Positions 17,616 through 26,696 of a stretch of 64,000 nt of DNA are shown piece by piece (within the stretch, counting starts at the first letter, position 1; every line of letters begins with the position of its first letter). Source of the DNA: Flavobacterium chungbukense (GTDB lineage Bacteria > Bacteroidota > Bacteroidia > Flavobacteriales > Flavobacteriaceae). Under the pieces are notes generated by a model that was not told the origin of the DNA, searched no databases, and saw only the letters and a list, made by a program, of their open reading frames with translations. Position numbers and translations under genes: made by a program. The stretch spans positions 62,001 to 126,000 of the forward strand of contig NZ_JAJGZV010000004.1 in assembly GCF_020805785.1 (NCBI RefSeq), written 5' to 3'.

Positions 17616-19319
17616 ATGGCATTATCAGAACAAGAAATCATCAGAAGAGAAAAACTTCAAAATTTACGCAATCTGGGAATCAATCCTTATCCAGCTAATC
17701 TTTTTCCTGTAAATCATACTTCGAAGCAGATAAAGGAAACTTTTGAGGAAGGTAAGAAGGTTATCGTTGCGGGACGTTTGATGAGTGTTCGTGATCAGGG
17801 TAAAGCTTGTTTTGCTGAATTACAAGACAGTGAAGGACGTATTCAATTGTATGTGAATCGTGATGTTTTGTGTGAAGGTGACGATAAAACTTTATACAAC
17901 CAAGTATTTAAAAAATTAACCGATTTAGGAGATTTTATTGGTATTGAAGGTGAATTATTTACTACACAAGTTGGTGCAAAATGTATTCGCGTAAGTGGAT
18001 TTACTTTCTTGAGTAAAACATTACGTCCGCTTCCGTTACCGAAAGTTGACGAAGAAGGAAATGTACACGATGCATTTAATGATGCTGAATTACGTTACAG
18101 AATGCGTTATGTAGATTTAACTGTAAATCCGCAGGTTAAAGAAACTTTCATTAAACGCACCAAATTATTTACTGCAATGCGTGGTTATTTTAACGACGCT
18201 GGATATTTAGAAGTTGACACTCCGGTTTTACAATCAATTCCTGGTGGTGCTTCGGCACGTCCGTTTATTACGCATCATAATTCGCTTGATATTCCGCTTT
18301 ACATGCGTATTGCAAATGAGTTATATTTAAAAAGATTAATTGTTGGTGGATTTGAAGGTGTTTATGAGTTTTCTAGAAATTTCCGTAACGAAGGAATGGA
18401 CAGAACGCATAATCCTGAATTTACTGCAATGGAAATATATGTAGCCTACAAAGACTACAATTGGATGATGGAATTTGCTGAAGGTTTATTGGAACATTGT
18501 GCAATTGCAGTTAATGGAACTAGTGAAGTTACTTTTGGCGAGCATACAATCAATTTTAAAGCGCCTTATGCACGTGTTACAATGACAGATTCTATCAAAC
18601 ATTTTACTGGTTTTGATATCTCTGGCAAAACTGAACAAGAATTGTTCGAAGCCGCACGCGGAATGGGAATCGAGGTTGACGAAACGATGGGTAAAGGAAA
18701 ATTGATTGATGAGATTTTTGGAGCTAAATGCGAAGGAAATTACATTCAGCCAACTTTCATTACTGATTATCCAAAAGAAATGTCGCCGCTTTGTAAAGAG
18801 CACCGTGATAATCCGGATTTGACTGAGCGTTTTGAATTAATGGTTTGTGGTAAAGAAATTGCAAATGCGTATTCTGAATTGAACGACCCAATTGATCAAA
18901 GAGAACGTTTTGAAGATCAAATGCGTTTGGCCGCAAAAGGTGATGATGAAGCAAACGGAATTATCGACGAAGATTTCTTAAGAGCTCTTGAGTACGGTAT
19001 GCCTCCTACTTCTGGAATGGGAATTGGAATGGATCGTTTGATTATGTATTTAACAAACAATGCTTCTATTCAGGAAGTTTTATTGTTCCCACAAATGCGT
19101 CCTGAGAAAAAACAAGCTCAAATTGAATTGACAGAAGAAGAAAAAGTAATCATTACTTTATTGAAAGGAAATGAAAATAAAATGGATTTGGGGCAACTTA
19201 AAGTTTCTGCTAACTTAAGCGGTAAAAAATGGGATGCGTCTATGAAAAATTTATCGAAACATGGTTTGACTAAAGTTGCTGTTGAAGGTGAGTTTAAATT
19301 TGTGGAATTGGTGGGGTAA
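17616..19319 (+). CDS. lysS: Lysine--tRNA ligase (class II)
   Basis: LysRS charges tRNA-Lys. From ATG 17616 (MALSEQEIIRREKL) the protein has 567 residues. An OB-fold anticodon-binding domain (about 50-160, GKACFAELQDSEGRIQLYV) precedes the class II catalytic core. Motif 2 is FRNEGMDRTHNPEFTAMEIY and motif 3 is GMGIGMDRLIMYL. After the core there is an extra tail of about 60 residues (from EEEKVIITLLKG to FKFVELVG) that looks like a small winged-helix fold. As far as I know it is a Bacteroidota-type extension absent from E. coli LysRS. The start is fixed by the promoter upstream. Confidence 0.97.
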   Translation: MALSEQEIIRREKLQNLRNLGINPYPANLFPVNHTSKQIKETFEEGKKVIVAGRLMSVRDQGKACFAELQDSEGRIQLYVNRDVLCEGDDKTLYNQVFKKLTDLGDFIGIEGELFTTQVGAKCIRVSGFTFLSKTLRPLPLPKVDEEGNVHDAFNDAELRYRMRYVDLTVNPQVKETFIKRTKLFTAMRGYFNDAGYLEVDTPVLQSIPGGASARPFITHHNSLDIPLYMRIANELYLKRLIVGGFEGVYEFSRNFRNEGMDRTHNPEFTAMEIYVAYKDYNWMMEFAEGLLEHCAIAVNGTSEVTFGEHTINFKAPYARVTMTDSIKHFTGFDISGKTEQELFEAARGMGIEVDETMGKGKLIDEIFGAKCEGNYIQPTFITDYPKEMSPLCKEHRDNPDLTERFELMVCGKEIANAYSELNDPIDQRERFEDQMRLAAKGDDEANGIIDEDFLRALEYGMPPTSGMGIGMDRLIMYLTNNASIQEVLLFPQMRPEKKQAQIELTEEEKVIITLLKGNENKMDLGQLKVSANLSGKKWDASMKNLSKHGLTKVAVEGEFKFVELVG

Positions 19320-19346
19320 ATTTTAAATTGAATTTTATAATATTTC

Positions 19347-19379
19347 AAACCCGATAGGCTATAAACCTATCGGGTTTTT
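19347..19379 (+). terminator. lysS terminator
   Basis: The stem AAACCCGATAGG / CCTATCGGGTTT has a 7-base loop and is followed by T5 overall. It starts 28 bases after the lysS stop. Confidence 0.88.
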
Positions 19380-19407
19380 ATTTAGAATCTATATTTCCAA
19401 CCATCAA

Positions 19408-19503
19408 CCGGACTGAAGTCCGGCCATACAATATAAATCGAGCTGAAGCTCTTTTCTAGTTCCGAAGGAACAAATCATATTGTAGAGCTGGACTTCAGTC
19501 CAG
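19408..19503. repeat. Nested palindrome cluster
   Basis: Four mini-palindromes lie in order: CCGGACTGAAGTCCGG (19408-19423), GAGCTGAAGCTC (19440-19451), GTTCCGAAGGAAC (19459-19471) and CTGGACTTCAGTCCAG (19488-19503). The first and last also pair with each other, and ACAATAT (19428) pairs with ATATTGT (19477). The whole can fold as a cruciform or cloverleaf. It has no ORF, and it resembles palindromic repeats scattered in Flavobacterium genomes. Confidence 0.7.
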
Positions 19504-19526
19504 TTTAAATAAATTAAAATTGGAAT

Positions 19527-20117
19527 TTAAAACGAATATTTTTCCAATTTCTTTCCTTGAATATCCAAAACCTTAGTGCTTTCTTTTGTAACTTTTACAA
19601 CTTCCTGAACAGAAGGATTAGAAGGATATTTTCCGCCTTTCATTTTTAAAAGATGAAATTTTCCTCCGCTTTCAAATATCAAATCATAAAATTTTTCAGT
19701 AACTGAAGTCGTTACATAAATTGGAAAATCGGTTACAGTAAATTTGTTGATTACACTTCCGCCGTTATTTAAAATGTAGCCTGAACAGCCTCCGCTTCCG
19801 CAGAAATAAGAGTTGGAGAAACCAATAAAATATTCGTTTTTCTTATCGTTATTTAAATCAAATTCTTCATAATAAAAATAACGATCGTCTTTTGTTAATG
19901 CTAGCAAATCACTTTTCAACAAAACATTTAATTGTTTTCTGATGAGTTCCACTGCTTTATCATCTCTTGGCGGCGCATCGCTTAAATCTGCCGTTCCTCC
20001 TATTGTTTTCGATAATGTATCCTGCACAATCGTTTTGACAATATTTTTTGAATTCTCTTTATTTTGACAGGAATAAAATGCCAAGATTCCGATTAGAATT
20101 AGAATTTTATTTTTCAT
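19527..20117 (-). CDS. Lipoprotein of unknown function
   Basis: A 196-residue lipoprotein has the signal MKNKILILIGILAFYSC, lipid cysteine 17 and then QNKENSKN. A low-complexity linker follows, with TADLSDAPPRDDKAVELIRKQLNVLLKSDLL. The central part DLNNDKKNEYFIGFSNSYFCGSGGCSGYIL reads like an Asp-rich, integrin/VCBS-type repeat loop followed by a cysteine pair that could form a disulfide. No catalytic motif is seen. It lies alone between the palindrome cluster and ldhA. Confidence 0.65.
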   Translation of the reverse strand: MKNKILILIGILAFYSCQNKENSKNIVKTIVQDTLSKTIGGTADLSDAPPRDDKAVELIRKQLNVLLKSDLLALTKDDRYFYYEEFDLNNDKKNEYFIGFSNSYFCGSGGCSGYILNNGGSVINKFTVTDFPIYVTTSVTEKFYDLIFESGGKFHLLKMKGGKYPSNPSVQEVVKVTKESTKVLDIQGKKLEKYSF

Positions 20118-20161
20118 AATAATTTAATTTAAGGATTTCTCAAACCTGACAGGTTTAAATT

Positions 20162-21187
20162 CTAAACTAAAAGCGCCGCTTTATTTTCAATATCATCTCG
20201 CGTCAGCAATGATTTTATATTATTAAAAGTTACTAGCGCAATCTGTGTCAAAGCTTCATTTGTAAAAAATGCTTGATGTGCTGTTACCAAAACATTCGGA
20301 AAACTCATTAAACGCTGAATGGCATCGTCTTGAATGATATCTGCCGATAAATCTCGAAAGAATAATTTTTCTTCTTGTTCGTAAACGTCAATTCCTAAAT
20401 AACCAATTTTACCTTCTTTTAAACCTTCAATAACCGATGATGTTTCGATTAATCCACCACGACTTGTATTGATAATCATCACGCTTTCTTTCATAAAAGA
20501 AATTGACGTTTTGTTGATAACGTGTTTTGTTTGATCATTTAGTGGACAATGAAGCGAAATAATATCGCTAGATTTAAATATCTCTTCTAAACTCACAAAA
20601 GAAACGCCATCTTTCTTCATTTCTTCGCTTTCAACAATATCATAGGCCAAAACTTTACAGCCAAAACCCAATGCAATTTTAGAAAATGCTTTTCCGATAT
20701 TTCCAGTTCCAATAATTCCGATTGTCTTTCCAAATAAATCAAAACCTAATAATCCGTTTAGAGAAAAATTTTGTTCGCGAACTCTGTTATATGCTTTATG
20801 TGTTTTTCGGTTTAAAGTCAAAATCATCGCCATTGCATGTTCGGCAACAGCTTGCGGAGAGTAAGCAGGAACTCGGCATACTTTTATGTTATGCTTTTTC
20901 GCAGCTTCTAAATCGACATTATTAAATCCGGCGCAACGCAAGGCAATAATTTTTACGTTTTTTTCTGCCAATTGTTTGATAACTGTATCGTTTACAATGT
21001 CATTAACAAAAACACAGACAATTTCAGCTTTTTCAATTAAGATTACTGTTTGCGGATTTAATTGCGTTTCAAAGAAATCTAATTCAAAGCCAAAATCAGA
21101 ATTATATTTATTGAAAAACGTTTTGTCATAAGGCTGAGTCGAAAAGAAGGCAATTTTTCGATTCGCTATAATACTATTTAAACTCAT
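20162..21187 (-). CDS. ldhA: D-lactate dehydrogenase (2-hydroxyacid dehydrogenase family)
   Basis: The enzyme reduces pyruvate to D-lactate with NADH. I start it at ATG 21187 (MSLNSIIANRKIAFFSTQPYD, 341 residues). The longer frame begins at a TTG 17 codons upstream and adds residues unlike the family. The Rossmann motif GTGNIGKAF, the catalytic arginine in NTSRGGL and the catalytic histidine in VTAHQAFFTNEAL are all visible. The AHQAFFTNEAL end block is characteristic of fermentative D-LDH rather than phosphoglycerate or glyoxylate reductases. Gene order gives no pathway context. Confidence 0.88.
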   Translation of the reverse strand: MSLNSIIANRKIAFFSTQPYDKTFFNKYNSDFGFELDFFETQLNPQTVILIEKAEIVCVFVNDIVNDTVIKQLAEKNVKIIALRCAGFNNVDLEAAKKHNIKVCRVPAYSPQAVAEHAMAMILTLNRKTHKAYNRVREQNFSLNGLLGFDLFGKTIGIIGTGNIGKAFSKIALGFGCKVLAYDIVESEEMKKDGVSFVSLEEIFKSSDIISLHCPLNDQTKHVINKTSISFMKESVMIINTSRGGLIETSSVIEGLKEGKIGYLGIDVYEQEEKLFFRDLSADIIQDDAIQRLMSFPNVLVTAHQAFFTNEALTQIALVTFNNIKSLLTRDDIENKAALLV

Positions 21188-21350
21188 AATTAATGCTGAT
21201 TTAGATTTGAACACATACAGTTTTACTAAGTTAAACAATTTTAAGCAACTGCTTTTAGTTTTGTTAAATAAAGTATAATTCTGACAATCCGATTAAACCA
21301 ATTTAATTTCAAAAAGTCTTATTACTATAAAACAATAAAAAAACTTAGAT

Positions 21351-21779
21351 ATGAAAAAATTATTTATCGCAGCTATGTTATTCGTTGGAATAGCAAGTTT
21401 TGCACAAGATGCAGATCAAAAACCATCACGCGAACCAAGAGAAAGAATGACTCCAGAACAGCGTAATGAAAAACAACTTCAAAAATTAACGACAGAATTA
21501 AGTTTAGATGCTAGTCAGCAAGCTCAGGTTAAACAACTTTTAGCAGACAGAAGCGCTAAAGCTGAAAAATTTAGAGAAGCTCGAAAAGATAAAAAAGACA
21601 GCAACACTAAACCAACTGCTGAAGAAAAAGCTGCTTTCAAAAAACAAATGGAAGACGAAGTAGCTGCAAACGACGCTAAAATGAAATCGATCTTAAAAGC
21701 TGACCAATATACCAAATGGAAAACTTTACAGGAAGAGAAAAAAGATAAAATGAAAGAGCACAGAAAAGAAAAAATCTAA
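21351..21779 (+). CDS. Small secreted LTxxQ/Spy-like protein
   Basis: This 142-residue protein has a signal peptide (MKKLFIAAMLFVGIASFA, cleaved before QDADQ). The mature part is highly charged and helical, with MTPEQRNEKQLQKLTTELSLDASQQAQVKQLL and a long Lys/Glu-rich coiled coil to the end. The L(S/T)LDxxQxxQV pattern is that of the periplasmic Spy/CpxP (LTxxQ) group. Those proteins act as chaperones or stress sensors in enterobacteria. In Flavobacteriia the role is not shown. The gene is alone, with a strong terminator. Confidence 0.7.
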   Translation: MKKLFIAAMLFVGIASFAQDADQKPSREPRERMTPEQRNEKQLQKLTTELSLDASQQAQVKQLLADRSAKAEKFREARKDKKDSNTKPTAEEKAAFKKQMEDEVAANDAKMKSILKADQYTKWKTLQEEKKDKMKEHRKEKI

Positions 21780-21790
21780 TTTGATGCAAA

Positions 21791-21817
21791 AAAAAGAGGC
21801 TAGTTAAGCCTCTTTTT
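21791..21817. terminator. Terminator after the Spy-like gene
   Basis: The stem AAAAAGAGGCT / AGCCTCTTTTT has a 5-base loop and lies 11 bases past the stop. The flanks let it also serve the convergent metalloprotease gene. Confidence 0.85.
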
Positions 21818-21825
21818 TGTTTTTA

Positions 21826-24297
21826 TTATTTTATCGGATTCAATATCAAATCTATTCTTTTGATACAATCTTCATAATGGTATTTTGTTTCTGTATTTAT
21901 TGCTCCAGCTTTTCCTGCAACAAGTGATTTTCTTAAGGCATTTAATTCTCCACGAACTAAAGCTCTCAAATCTGATTGCGAAACATTATAGAAAATTGTA
22001 GACCTATCTGTCGGTTTAATTTCTTCTATCATTAAAAAACCCATTCTGTCAATATAAGCACGCTGTAAATTTCTGCGATATACCGTTACGCTTGACGCAG
22101 TAGCCGATTCTTTCCAGATTCCTTTTCGAATGTCTTTAAAGAAATCTAAAGCTTTGTAGTTGTCGCCGCTCAAAATTTCGTTGTCCATCAATCTTCCAAT
22201 TCTTCCTAAAGTCATCAGATTATTCAACTGTCTCACTTGCAGATTTCTAAACTTCTCTGTGTAACCTGCAAATTCCGTATTTTGCAATGTTTTCGTATTG
22301 ACAATCCACGTTGGCGATTCAAAAGCATTTTTCTGAAGCCAGTTCATCGCTTCAATTTGTTTGGCTTTTGGTACAACTTCGTACACACTTCCTTTTTGAT
22401 TTGGTTTTTTAGTATTTTCATAAATACCACCGACATTGGTAACAACGTGTCCAACATAACGACTCCAGCAATCCAATAATTCTTTGTATAATTCGTCTAA
22501 ATCTTCATAGTTATTAGTCGCATTACTGGTCCATTCACTTAAATGACCTGCTACATATTCTAAATTTTTAAGTCCATATGAACTTGCTTTCATTGAATTA
22601 TTCCCAATATCTTCCGTTTGTGAAGAAGGATCAAAAGCGCTGCTTTGTTTTCCAAATTTATAAATCGGATTTCCTGCTTTTTCTAAAATCCATTTGTCTA
22701 AAGTTGGCACTTCAGCTTCAGGAGACTTCGCGGTCGGAATAACTCTGTAGCCCCAATTTAAAGCATAATGATCATAAGCTCCCATTTTACGAATAAATCG
22801 AATATTTTGATCTCCAGGCTGTGCAATGTAATTGAAACGAGCATAATCCATAATACTCGCTGAAATTCCATTTTCTTGTGTAAAAGCTCCGTTTCTGTAA
22901 CTTTCTACATCAAAAGCACAACTTGCTCCCATATTATGCGGAAATCCTAATGCATGTCCTACTTCGTGAGCAATAACCATTCGCATCATTTCGCCCATTT
23001 CTTCATCGCTAGTTTGTAACGTTCTCGCTGACGGATTTGCTGCTCCCGTTTCTAATAAATATCTGTTTCTGTACGAACGTAAATGATTGTGATACCAAAT
23101 TACATCACTTTCTATAATTTCTCCTGTTCTTGGATCAGAAACGCTTGGTCCAACTGCATTTCGTGTAGTACTTGCTACATATCGAATTACTGAATAACGC
23201 ACATCTTCTGGACTAAAATCTGGATCTTCTTCTTTCGTTGGCGCGTCTTTTGCAATAATAGCATTTTTAAATCCTGCTGATTCAAAAGGTTTCTGCCATT
23301 CTTCAATTCCTTGTTTGATGTATTTTTTTAGTTTTTCAGGAGTCGCAGGATCCAAGTAATAAACGATTGGTTTTATCGGTTCGACCAATTCACCTCTGTT
23401 ATACGCTTCGAGATCTTTTGGTTCTAATCTCCAGCGTCTGATGTAGGTTTTCAAATCCGATTTTAATTCATTACTTCCATAATCGTACTGACTTGTCGTA
23501 AACCATCCCACGCGTGAATCTGCTAATCTTGGTTTCATCGGCACTTCTGGCAGTAAAATCATCGATTGATTCATTTGAATACTTATCGATTCTGATTCTT
23601 CTAATATCGATGGTTTCGATGCATTATAAGTAAAATCCTGAATTACTTCAATATTCATCGGAAAGCTTTTCATCGCAGTAATAAAACTTCTTGAATCATC
23701 TAAACCTTTAACTTTATAGGTTTCACGCATTTCTGGAGAAATTCCGCTAATTGCTTTAACATCTGTATTGTAAAATTTAGTCACATCAATAACAGTGTTA
23801 GCAGAATCTTTACTAAAAGCAACGATATCAAAAGCAAATAATGTAGGTTCATAATTATTCGCTTTTACCGAAATACTAATAGGCAGGCTGTCATTGGCAA
23901 CCGAATTATACGATTTTGATTTGATTAAAATTTTATCTTGAAAACGCTGCCATACAATTAACTGTTCATTGGTTTCAGAACCAGCATTTACATAACCTCC
24001 GCCCAAATTAGAAGGCAATTTTGCCAAGCGACTCACTAAAAGCATGTCTTTGTTTAAATACTTATTCGGAATCTCGAAATAGTATTTTTTATCTACTTTA
24101 TGAACTGTAAAAAGTCCTTCGTCTGAAACAGCATCTTTCGTAATTACTTTATTATAATCTTTAATGGAAGATTCTGGTTTCTTTTCTGGTGCAACAGCCG
24201 GAACTTCTTTTTGATCTTTCTTTTTACTCTGTGCAAATTGTTTAGAAGGAAATAGCGCAAAGACAGCTATTGCTGATAAAATGAAAAATTTATTCAT
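21826..24297 (-). CDS. Secreted zinc-dependent metalloprotease (metzincin, DUF5117/DUF5118 type)
   Basis: The 823-residue exported protein has a signal peptide (cleaved near KQFAQ). Its N-terminal and central regions are DUF5117/DUF5118-like (KYYFEIPNKYLNKDMLLVSRLAKLP and later blocks). The metzincin active site HEVGHALGFPHN is at about residues 442-453, and a Met-turn SIMDYARFNY follows about 40 residues on. The three histidines bind zinc and the glutamate is the base. Such proteins are common in Bacteroidota and presumably degrade proteins in the periplasm or outside the cell. The substrate is not known. It is convergent with the Spy-like gene. Confidence 0.88.
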   Translation of the reverse strand: MNKFFILSAIAVFALFPSKQFAQSKKKDQKEVPAVAPEKKPESSIKDYNKVITKDAVSDEGLFTVHKVDKKYYFEIPNKYLNKDMLLVSRLAKLPSNLGGGYVNAGSETNEQLIVWQRFQDKILIKSKSYNSVANDSLPISISVKANNYEPTLFAFDIVAFSKDSANTVIDVTKFYNTDVKAISGISPEMRETYKVKGLDDSRSFITAMKSFPMNIEVIQDFTYNASKPSILEESESISIQMNQSMILLPEVPMKPRLADSRVGWFTTSQYDYGSNELKSDLKTYIRRWRLEPKDLEAYNRGELVEPIKPIVYYLDPATPEKLKKYIKQGIEEWQKPFESAGFKNAIIAKDAPTKEEDPDFSPEDVRYSVIRYVASTTRNAVGPSVSDPRTGEIIESDVIWYHNHLRSYRNRYLLETGAANPSARTLQTSDEEMGEMMRMVIAHEVGHALGFPHNMGASCAFDVESYRNGAFTQENGISASIMDYARFNYIAQPGDQNIRFIRKMGAYDHYALNWGYRVIPTAKSPEAEVPTLDKWILEKAGNPIYKFGKQSSAFDPSSQTEDIGNNSMKASSYGLKNLEYVAGHLSEWTSNATNNYEDLDELYKELLDCWSRYVGHVVTNVGGIYENTKKPNQKGSVYEVVPKAKQIEAMNWLQKNAFESPTWIVNTKTLQNTEFAGYTEKFRNLQVRQLNNLMTLGRIGRLMDNEILSGDNYKALDFFKDIRKGIWKESATASSVTVYRRNLQRAYIDRMGFLMIEEIKPTDRSTIFYNVSQSDLRALVRGELNALRKSLVAGKAGAINTETKYHYEDCIKRIDLILNPIK

Positions 24298-24409
24298 TTA
24301 TTGTAGGTTTAGTTAATTATTTGACAAACAAAAATAAATTTTACTTAGAATGATACAACAAAAGCTATTTGCATTAACTTTTTATTAACTAATTTATTTT
24401 AGCCATAAA

Positions 24410-24440
24410 AAAGGCTCAGCTTTAGAGAAAGTGAGCCTTT
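24410..24440 (-). terminator. hemL terminator
   Basis: The stem AAAGGCTCA / TGAGCCTTT has an inner CTTT / AAAG pairing. On the minus strand a run of T follows. It lies 17 bases past the hemL stop. Confidence 0.82.
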
Positions 24441-24457
24441 GATATCATTTTTATGAA

Positions 24458-25744
24458 TTAAAATGTCTTCGAAACTTTATCAATTGCATTAATTGTAAAA
24501 TCTAAATCTTCATAAGTTAATGCATCTGTAATAAACCAAGTTTCGTATGCGGATGGTGCAATGTAAATGCCTTCTTGCAGTAATCCGTGGAAGAATTTTT
24601 TAAATGTTTCGTTATCACCTTTTGCTGCCGTTTGAAAATCAGTAACTGGATTTGCATCAAAATGAACTGAAATCATTGAACCAACTCTGTTGATTGTAAA
24701 CACAACATTGTTTGCTTTTAAAACTCTATCAATTCCTGCTTCTAAATATGCTGTTTTTTCTTCTAATCGAGTAAAGATTTCTCTATCATTATCAAGAGCT
24801 TTCAACATTGCCAATCCCGCTGCCATAGCCAACGGATTTCCAGATAATGTTCCTGCCTGGTAAACTGGTCCAAGCGGCGCTAAATGATTCATAATTTCTT
24901 CACGAGCAGCAAAAGCGCCAACTGGAAGTCCTCCGCCAATTACTTTTCCGAAAGTTACAATATCAGCATCAATTCCATACAACTCTTGAACTCCACCTCT
25001 AGCCAAACGGAAACCTGTCATTACCTCATCAAAAATCAGCAAAATTCCGTTTGCTGTACATAATTCTCTTAAACCTTCAAGAAAACCTTTTGCAGGTGGA
25101 ATACATCCCATATTTCCAGCAACGGCTTCAATAATGATAGCAGCAATTTCTCCTTTATTAGCTTCAACTAATGTTTTTACATTTTCTAAATCATTGTATT
25201 TTGCTAATAAAGTATCCTTTGCAGTTCCTTCTGTAACTCCTGGACTGTTTGGCGAACCAAAAGTAACAGCTCCACTTCCTGCCTGAATCAAAAATGAATC
25301 AGAATGTCCGTGATAACAGCCTGCAAATTTTACAATTTTATCTCTTTTTGTAAATCCCCGAGCCAGACGAATTGCGCTCATACAAGCTTCTGTACCAGAA
25401 TTTACAAAACGTATTTTATCAATATTCGGAACCATAGAAACAGCCAAAGCTGCAATTTCTGTTTCCAATTCTGTTGGCATTCCAAATGAAGTTCCCAATT
25501 TTGCTTTTTCGATCACCGCATCTACAACTGGTTGATAAGCGTGACCTAAAACCATTGGTCCCCAAGAGTTGATATAATCTATTAATTTGTTTCCATCTTC
25601 ATCATATAAATAAGCACCTTTGGCACTTTTTACAAAAATCGGAGTTCCGCCAACTGCTTTAAATGCTCTTACTGGTGAATTTACTCCTCCTGGAATTACT
25701 TTTTCTGCTTCAGCAAAAAGCTGACTACTTCTTTTATATAACAT
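24458..25744 (-). CDS. hemL: Glutamate-1-semialdehyde 2,1-aminomutase
   Basis: HemL converts glutamate-1-semialdehyde to 5-aminolevulinate, the committed step of C5 haem synthesis. The 428-residue protein is a class III aminotransferase fold. It has [15 protein letters not shown] near the N-terminus, [16 protein letters not shown] (about 115-130), CYHGHSD (about 143-149) and the PLP lysine K267 in [15 protein letters not shown]. Length and motifs are standard. A 52-base gap with a heptamer array separates it from the glucosaminidase gene upstream. Confidence 0.97.
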   Translation of the reverse strand: MLYKRSSQLFAEAEKVIPGGVNSPVRAFKAVGGTPIFVKSAKGAYLYDEDGNKLIDYINSWGPMVLGHAYQPVVDAVIEKAKLGTSFGMPTELETEIAALAVSMVPNIDKIRFVNSGTEACMSAIRLARGFTKRDKIVKFAGCYHGHSDSFLIQAGSGAVTFGSPNSPGVTEGTAKDTLLAKYNDLENVKTLVEANKGEIAAIIIEAVAGNMGCIPPAKGFLEGLRELCTANGILLIFDEVMTGFRLARGGVQELYGIDADIVTFGKVIGGGLPVGAFAAREEIMNHLAPLGPVYQAGTLSGNPLAMAAGLAMLKALDNDREIFTRLEEKTAYLEAGIDRVLKANNVVFTINRVGSMISVHFDANPVTDFQTAAKGDNETFKKFFHGLLQEGIYIAPSAYETWFITDALTYEDLDFTINAIDKVSKTF

Positions 25745-25766
25745 TTTTTATTTTAGATTTCTTGAT

Positions 25767-25801
25767 AATTGTTAATTGTCAATTATCAATTGATAATTAT
25801 T
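25767..25801. repeat. Heptamer array of AATTNNN type overlapping a stop codon
   Basis: There are five consecutive 7-base units: AATTGTT, AATTGTC, AATTATC, AATTGAT and AATTATT. The last unit contains the stop codon (25797-25799) of the minus-strand glucosaminidase gene. Confidence 0.75.
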
Positions 25802-26696
25802 TCACTTTCAGCCTTTGTCCAATCGAAATGGCATTATCGGTTAGATTATTTTTTTTCTTCAAATCTTCAACCAACAAATTGAATTTCTTTGAAATTGAAT
25901 ATAAAGTATCTCCTTTTTGAACTTCGTACAAATTCGGATCGTATTCATTTCTATTTATTTTGAGATCAGAATTCGCTACAGAAGAAGAACTTTTTGCTGG
26001 AACTGTTTTATTAATCGGAACATAATTTTTTCCCGTAACCTGACAATCATATTGATGCAGATTATATCGTTCTATATAACTGATTAATTTGTCTGGATAA
26101 TTAGGATCTGTAGCATAACCTGCAGCACGTAATCCCTTTGCCCAAGCTTTGTAATCGTCTTTTTCATAAGTGAACAAAGTTGCATATCTCTTTTTACCCA
26201 CCAAAAACAAAGCATGATCTCTGTAAGATTCTGAGGCTTGCGGATATTTTCTAAAACATTCTTGAGCTGAATCATCATCGTGACGAACACTTTCTCCCAA
26301 CCAATCTTTATGACATTTAATTCCGAAATGATTATTAGCCTCTAAAGCCAAATCTCCTCTTCCAGCACCCGATTCTAAAATTCCTTGTGCTAGAATAATA
26401 CTTGCAGGAATTCCGTACGTTTTCATGTTTCCAACTGCAATATCTTTATACTGCAAAACATAATTATTGATTAAATCGCTAGTTACAACTGTTTTAGAAG
26501 TAGATTGAATAACCTCAGTTGTATTATTTGTAGAAGGATAATTTTTGCCGATTGGTTTTACTGGAGCACCTTTTTTAGTTGAAGCTGTTCTTGTTTGAAT
26601 TGCTGCCGCTTTTTTAGTCGTCGCGATGGCAGGCTTACTAGAGGAGCAGCTTGCTAAAGCTAATATTACGAAGAGTAATACAATTTTTTTAATCAT
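25797..26696 (-). CDS. LysM-containing glucosaminidase lipoprotein
   Basis: The 299-residue lipoprotein has the signal MIKKIVLLFVILALASC with lipid cysteine 17, then a basic linker. A glucosaminidase (FlgJ/lysozyme-like) domain spans about 75-215, with the likely catalytic glutamate E108 in AQGILESGAGRGDLA and HFGIKCHKDWLG. The C-terminal LysM repeat (about 250-299, YEVQKGDTLYSISKKFNLLVEDLKKKN) binds peptidoglycan. It should cleave the glycan strand of the cell wall during growth or division. Its start overlaps the upstream desulfhydrase gene by 8 bases, showing translational coupling. Confidence 0.92.
   Translation of the reverse strand: MIKKIVLLFVILALASCSSSKPAIATTKKAAAIQTRTASTKKGAPVKPIGKNYPSTNNTTEVIQSTSKTVVTSDLINNYVLQYKDIAVGNMKTYGIPASIILAQGILESGAGRGDLALEANNHFGIKCHKDWLGESVRHDDDSAQECFRKYPQASESYRDHALFLVGKKRYATLFTYEKDDYKAWAKGLRAAGYATDPNYPDKLISYIERYNLHQYDCQVTGKNYVPINKTVPAKSSSSVANSDLKINRNEYDPNLYEVQKGDTLYSISKKFNLLVEDLKKKNNLTDNAISIGQRLKVK

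Noticed and set aside
20142..20156. AAACCTG-A-CAGGTTT inverted repeat as the ldhA terminator.
   Set aside because: The stem has no T-tract on the minus strand and it looks like a common short dispersed palindrome, so it was not listed as a terminator.
21188..21238. TTG-started extension of ldhA (17 codons).
   Set aside because: It adds residues unlike the family; ATG 21187 gives a standard length.
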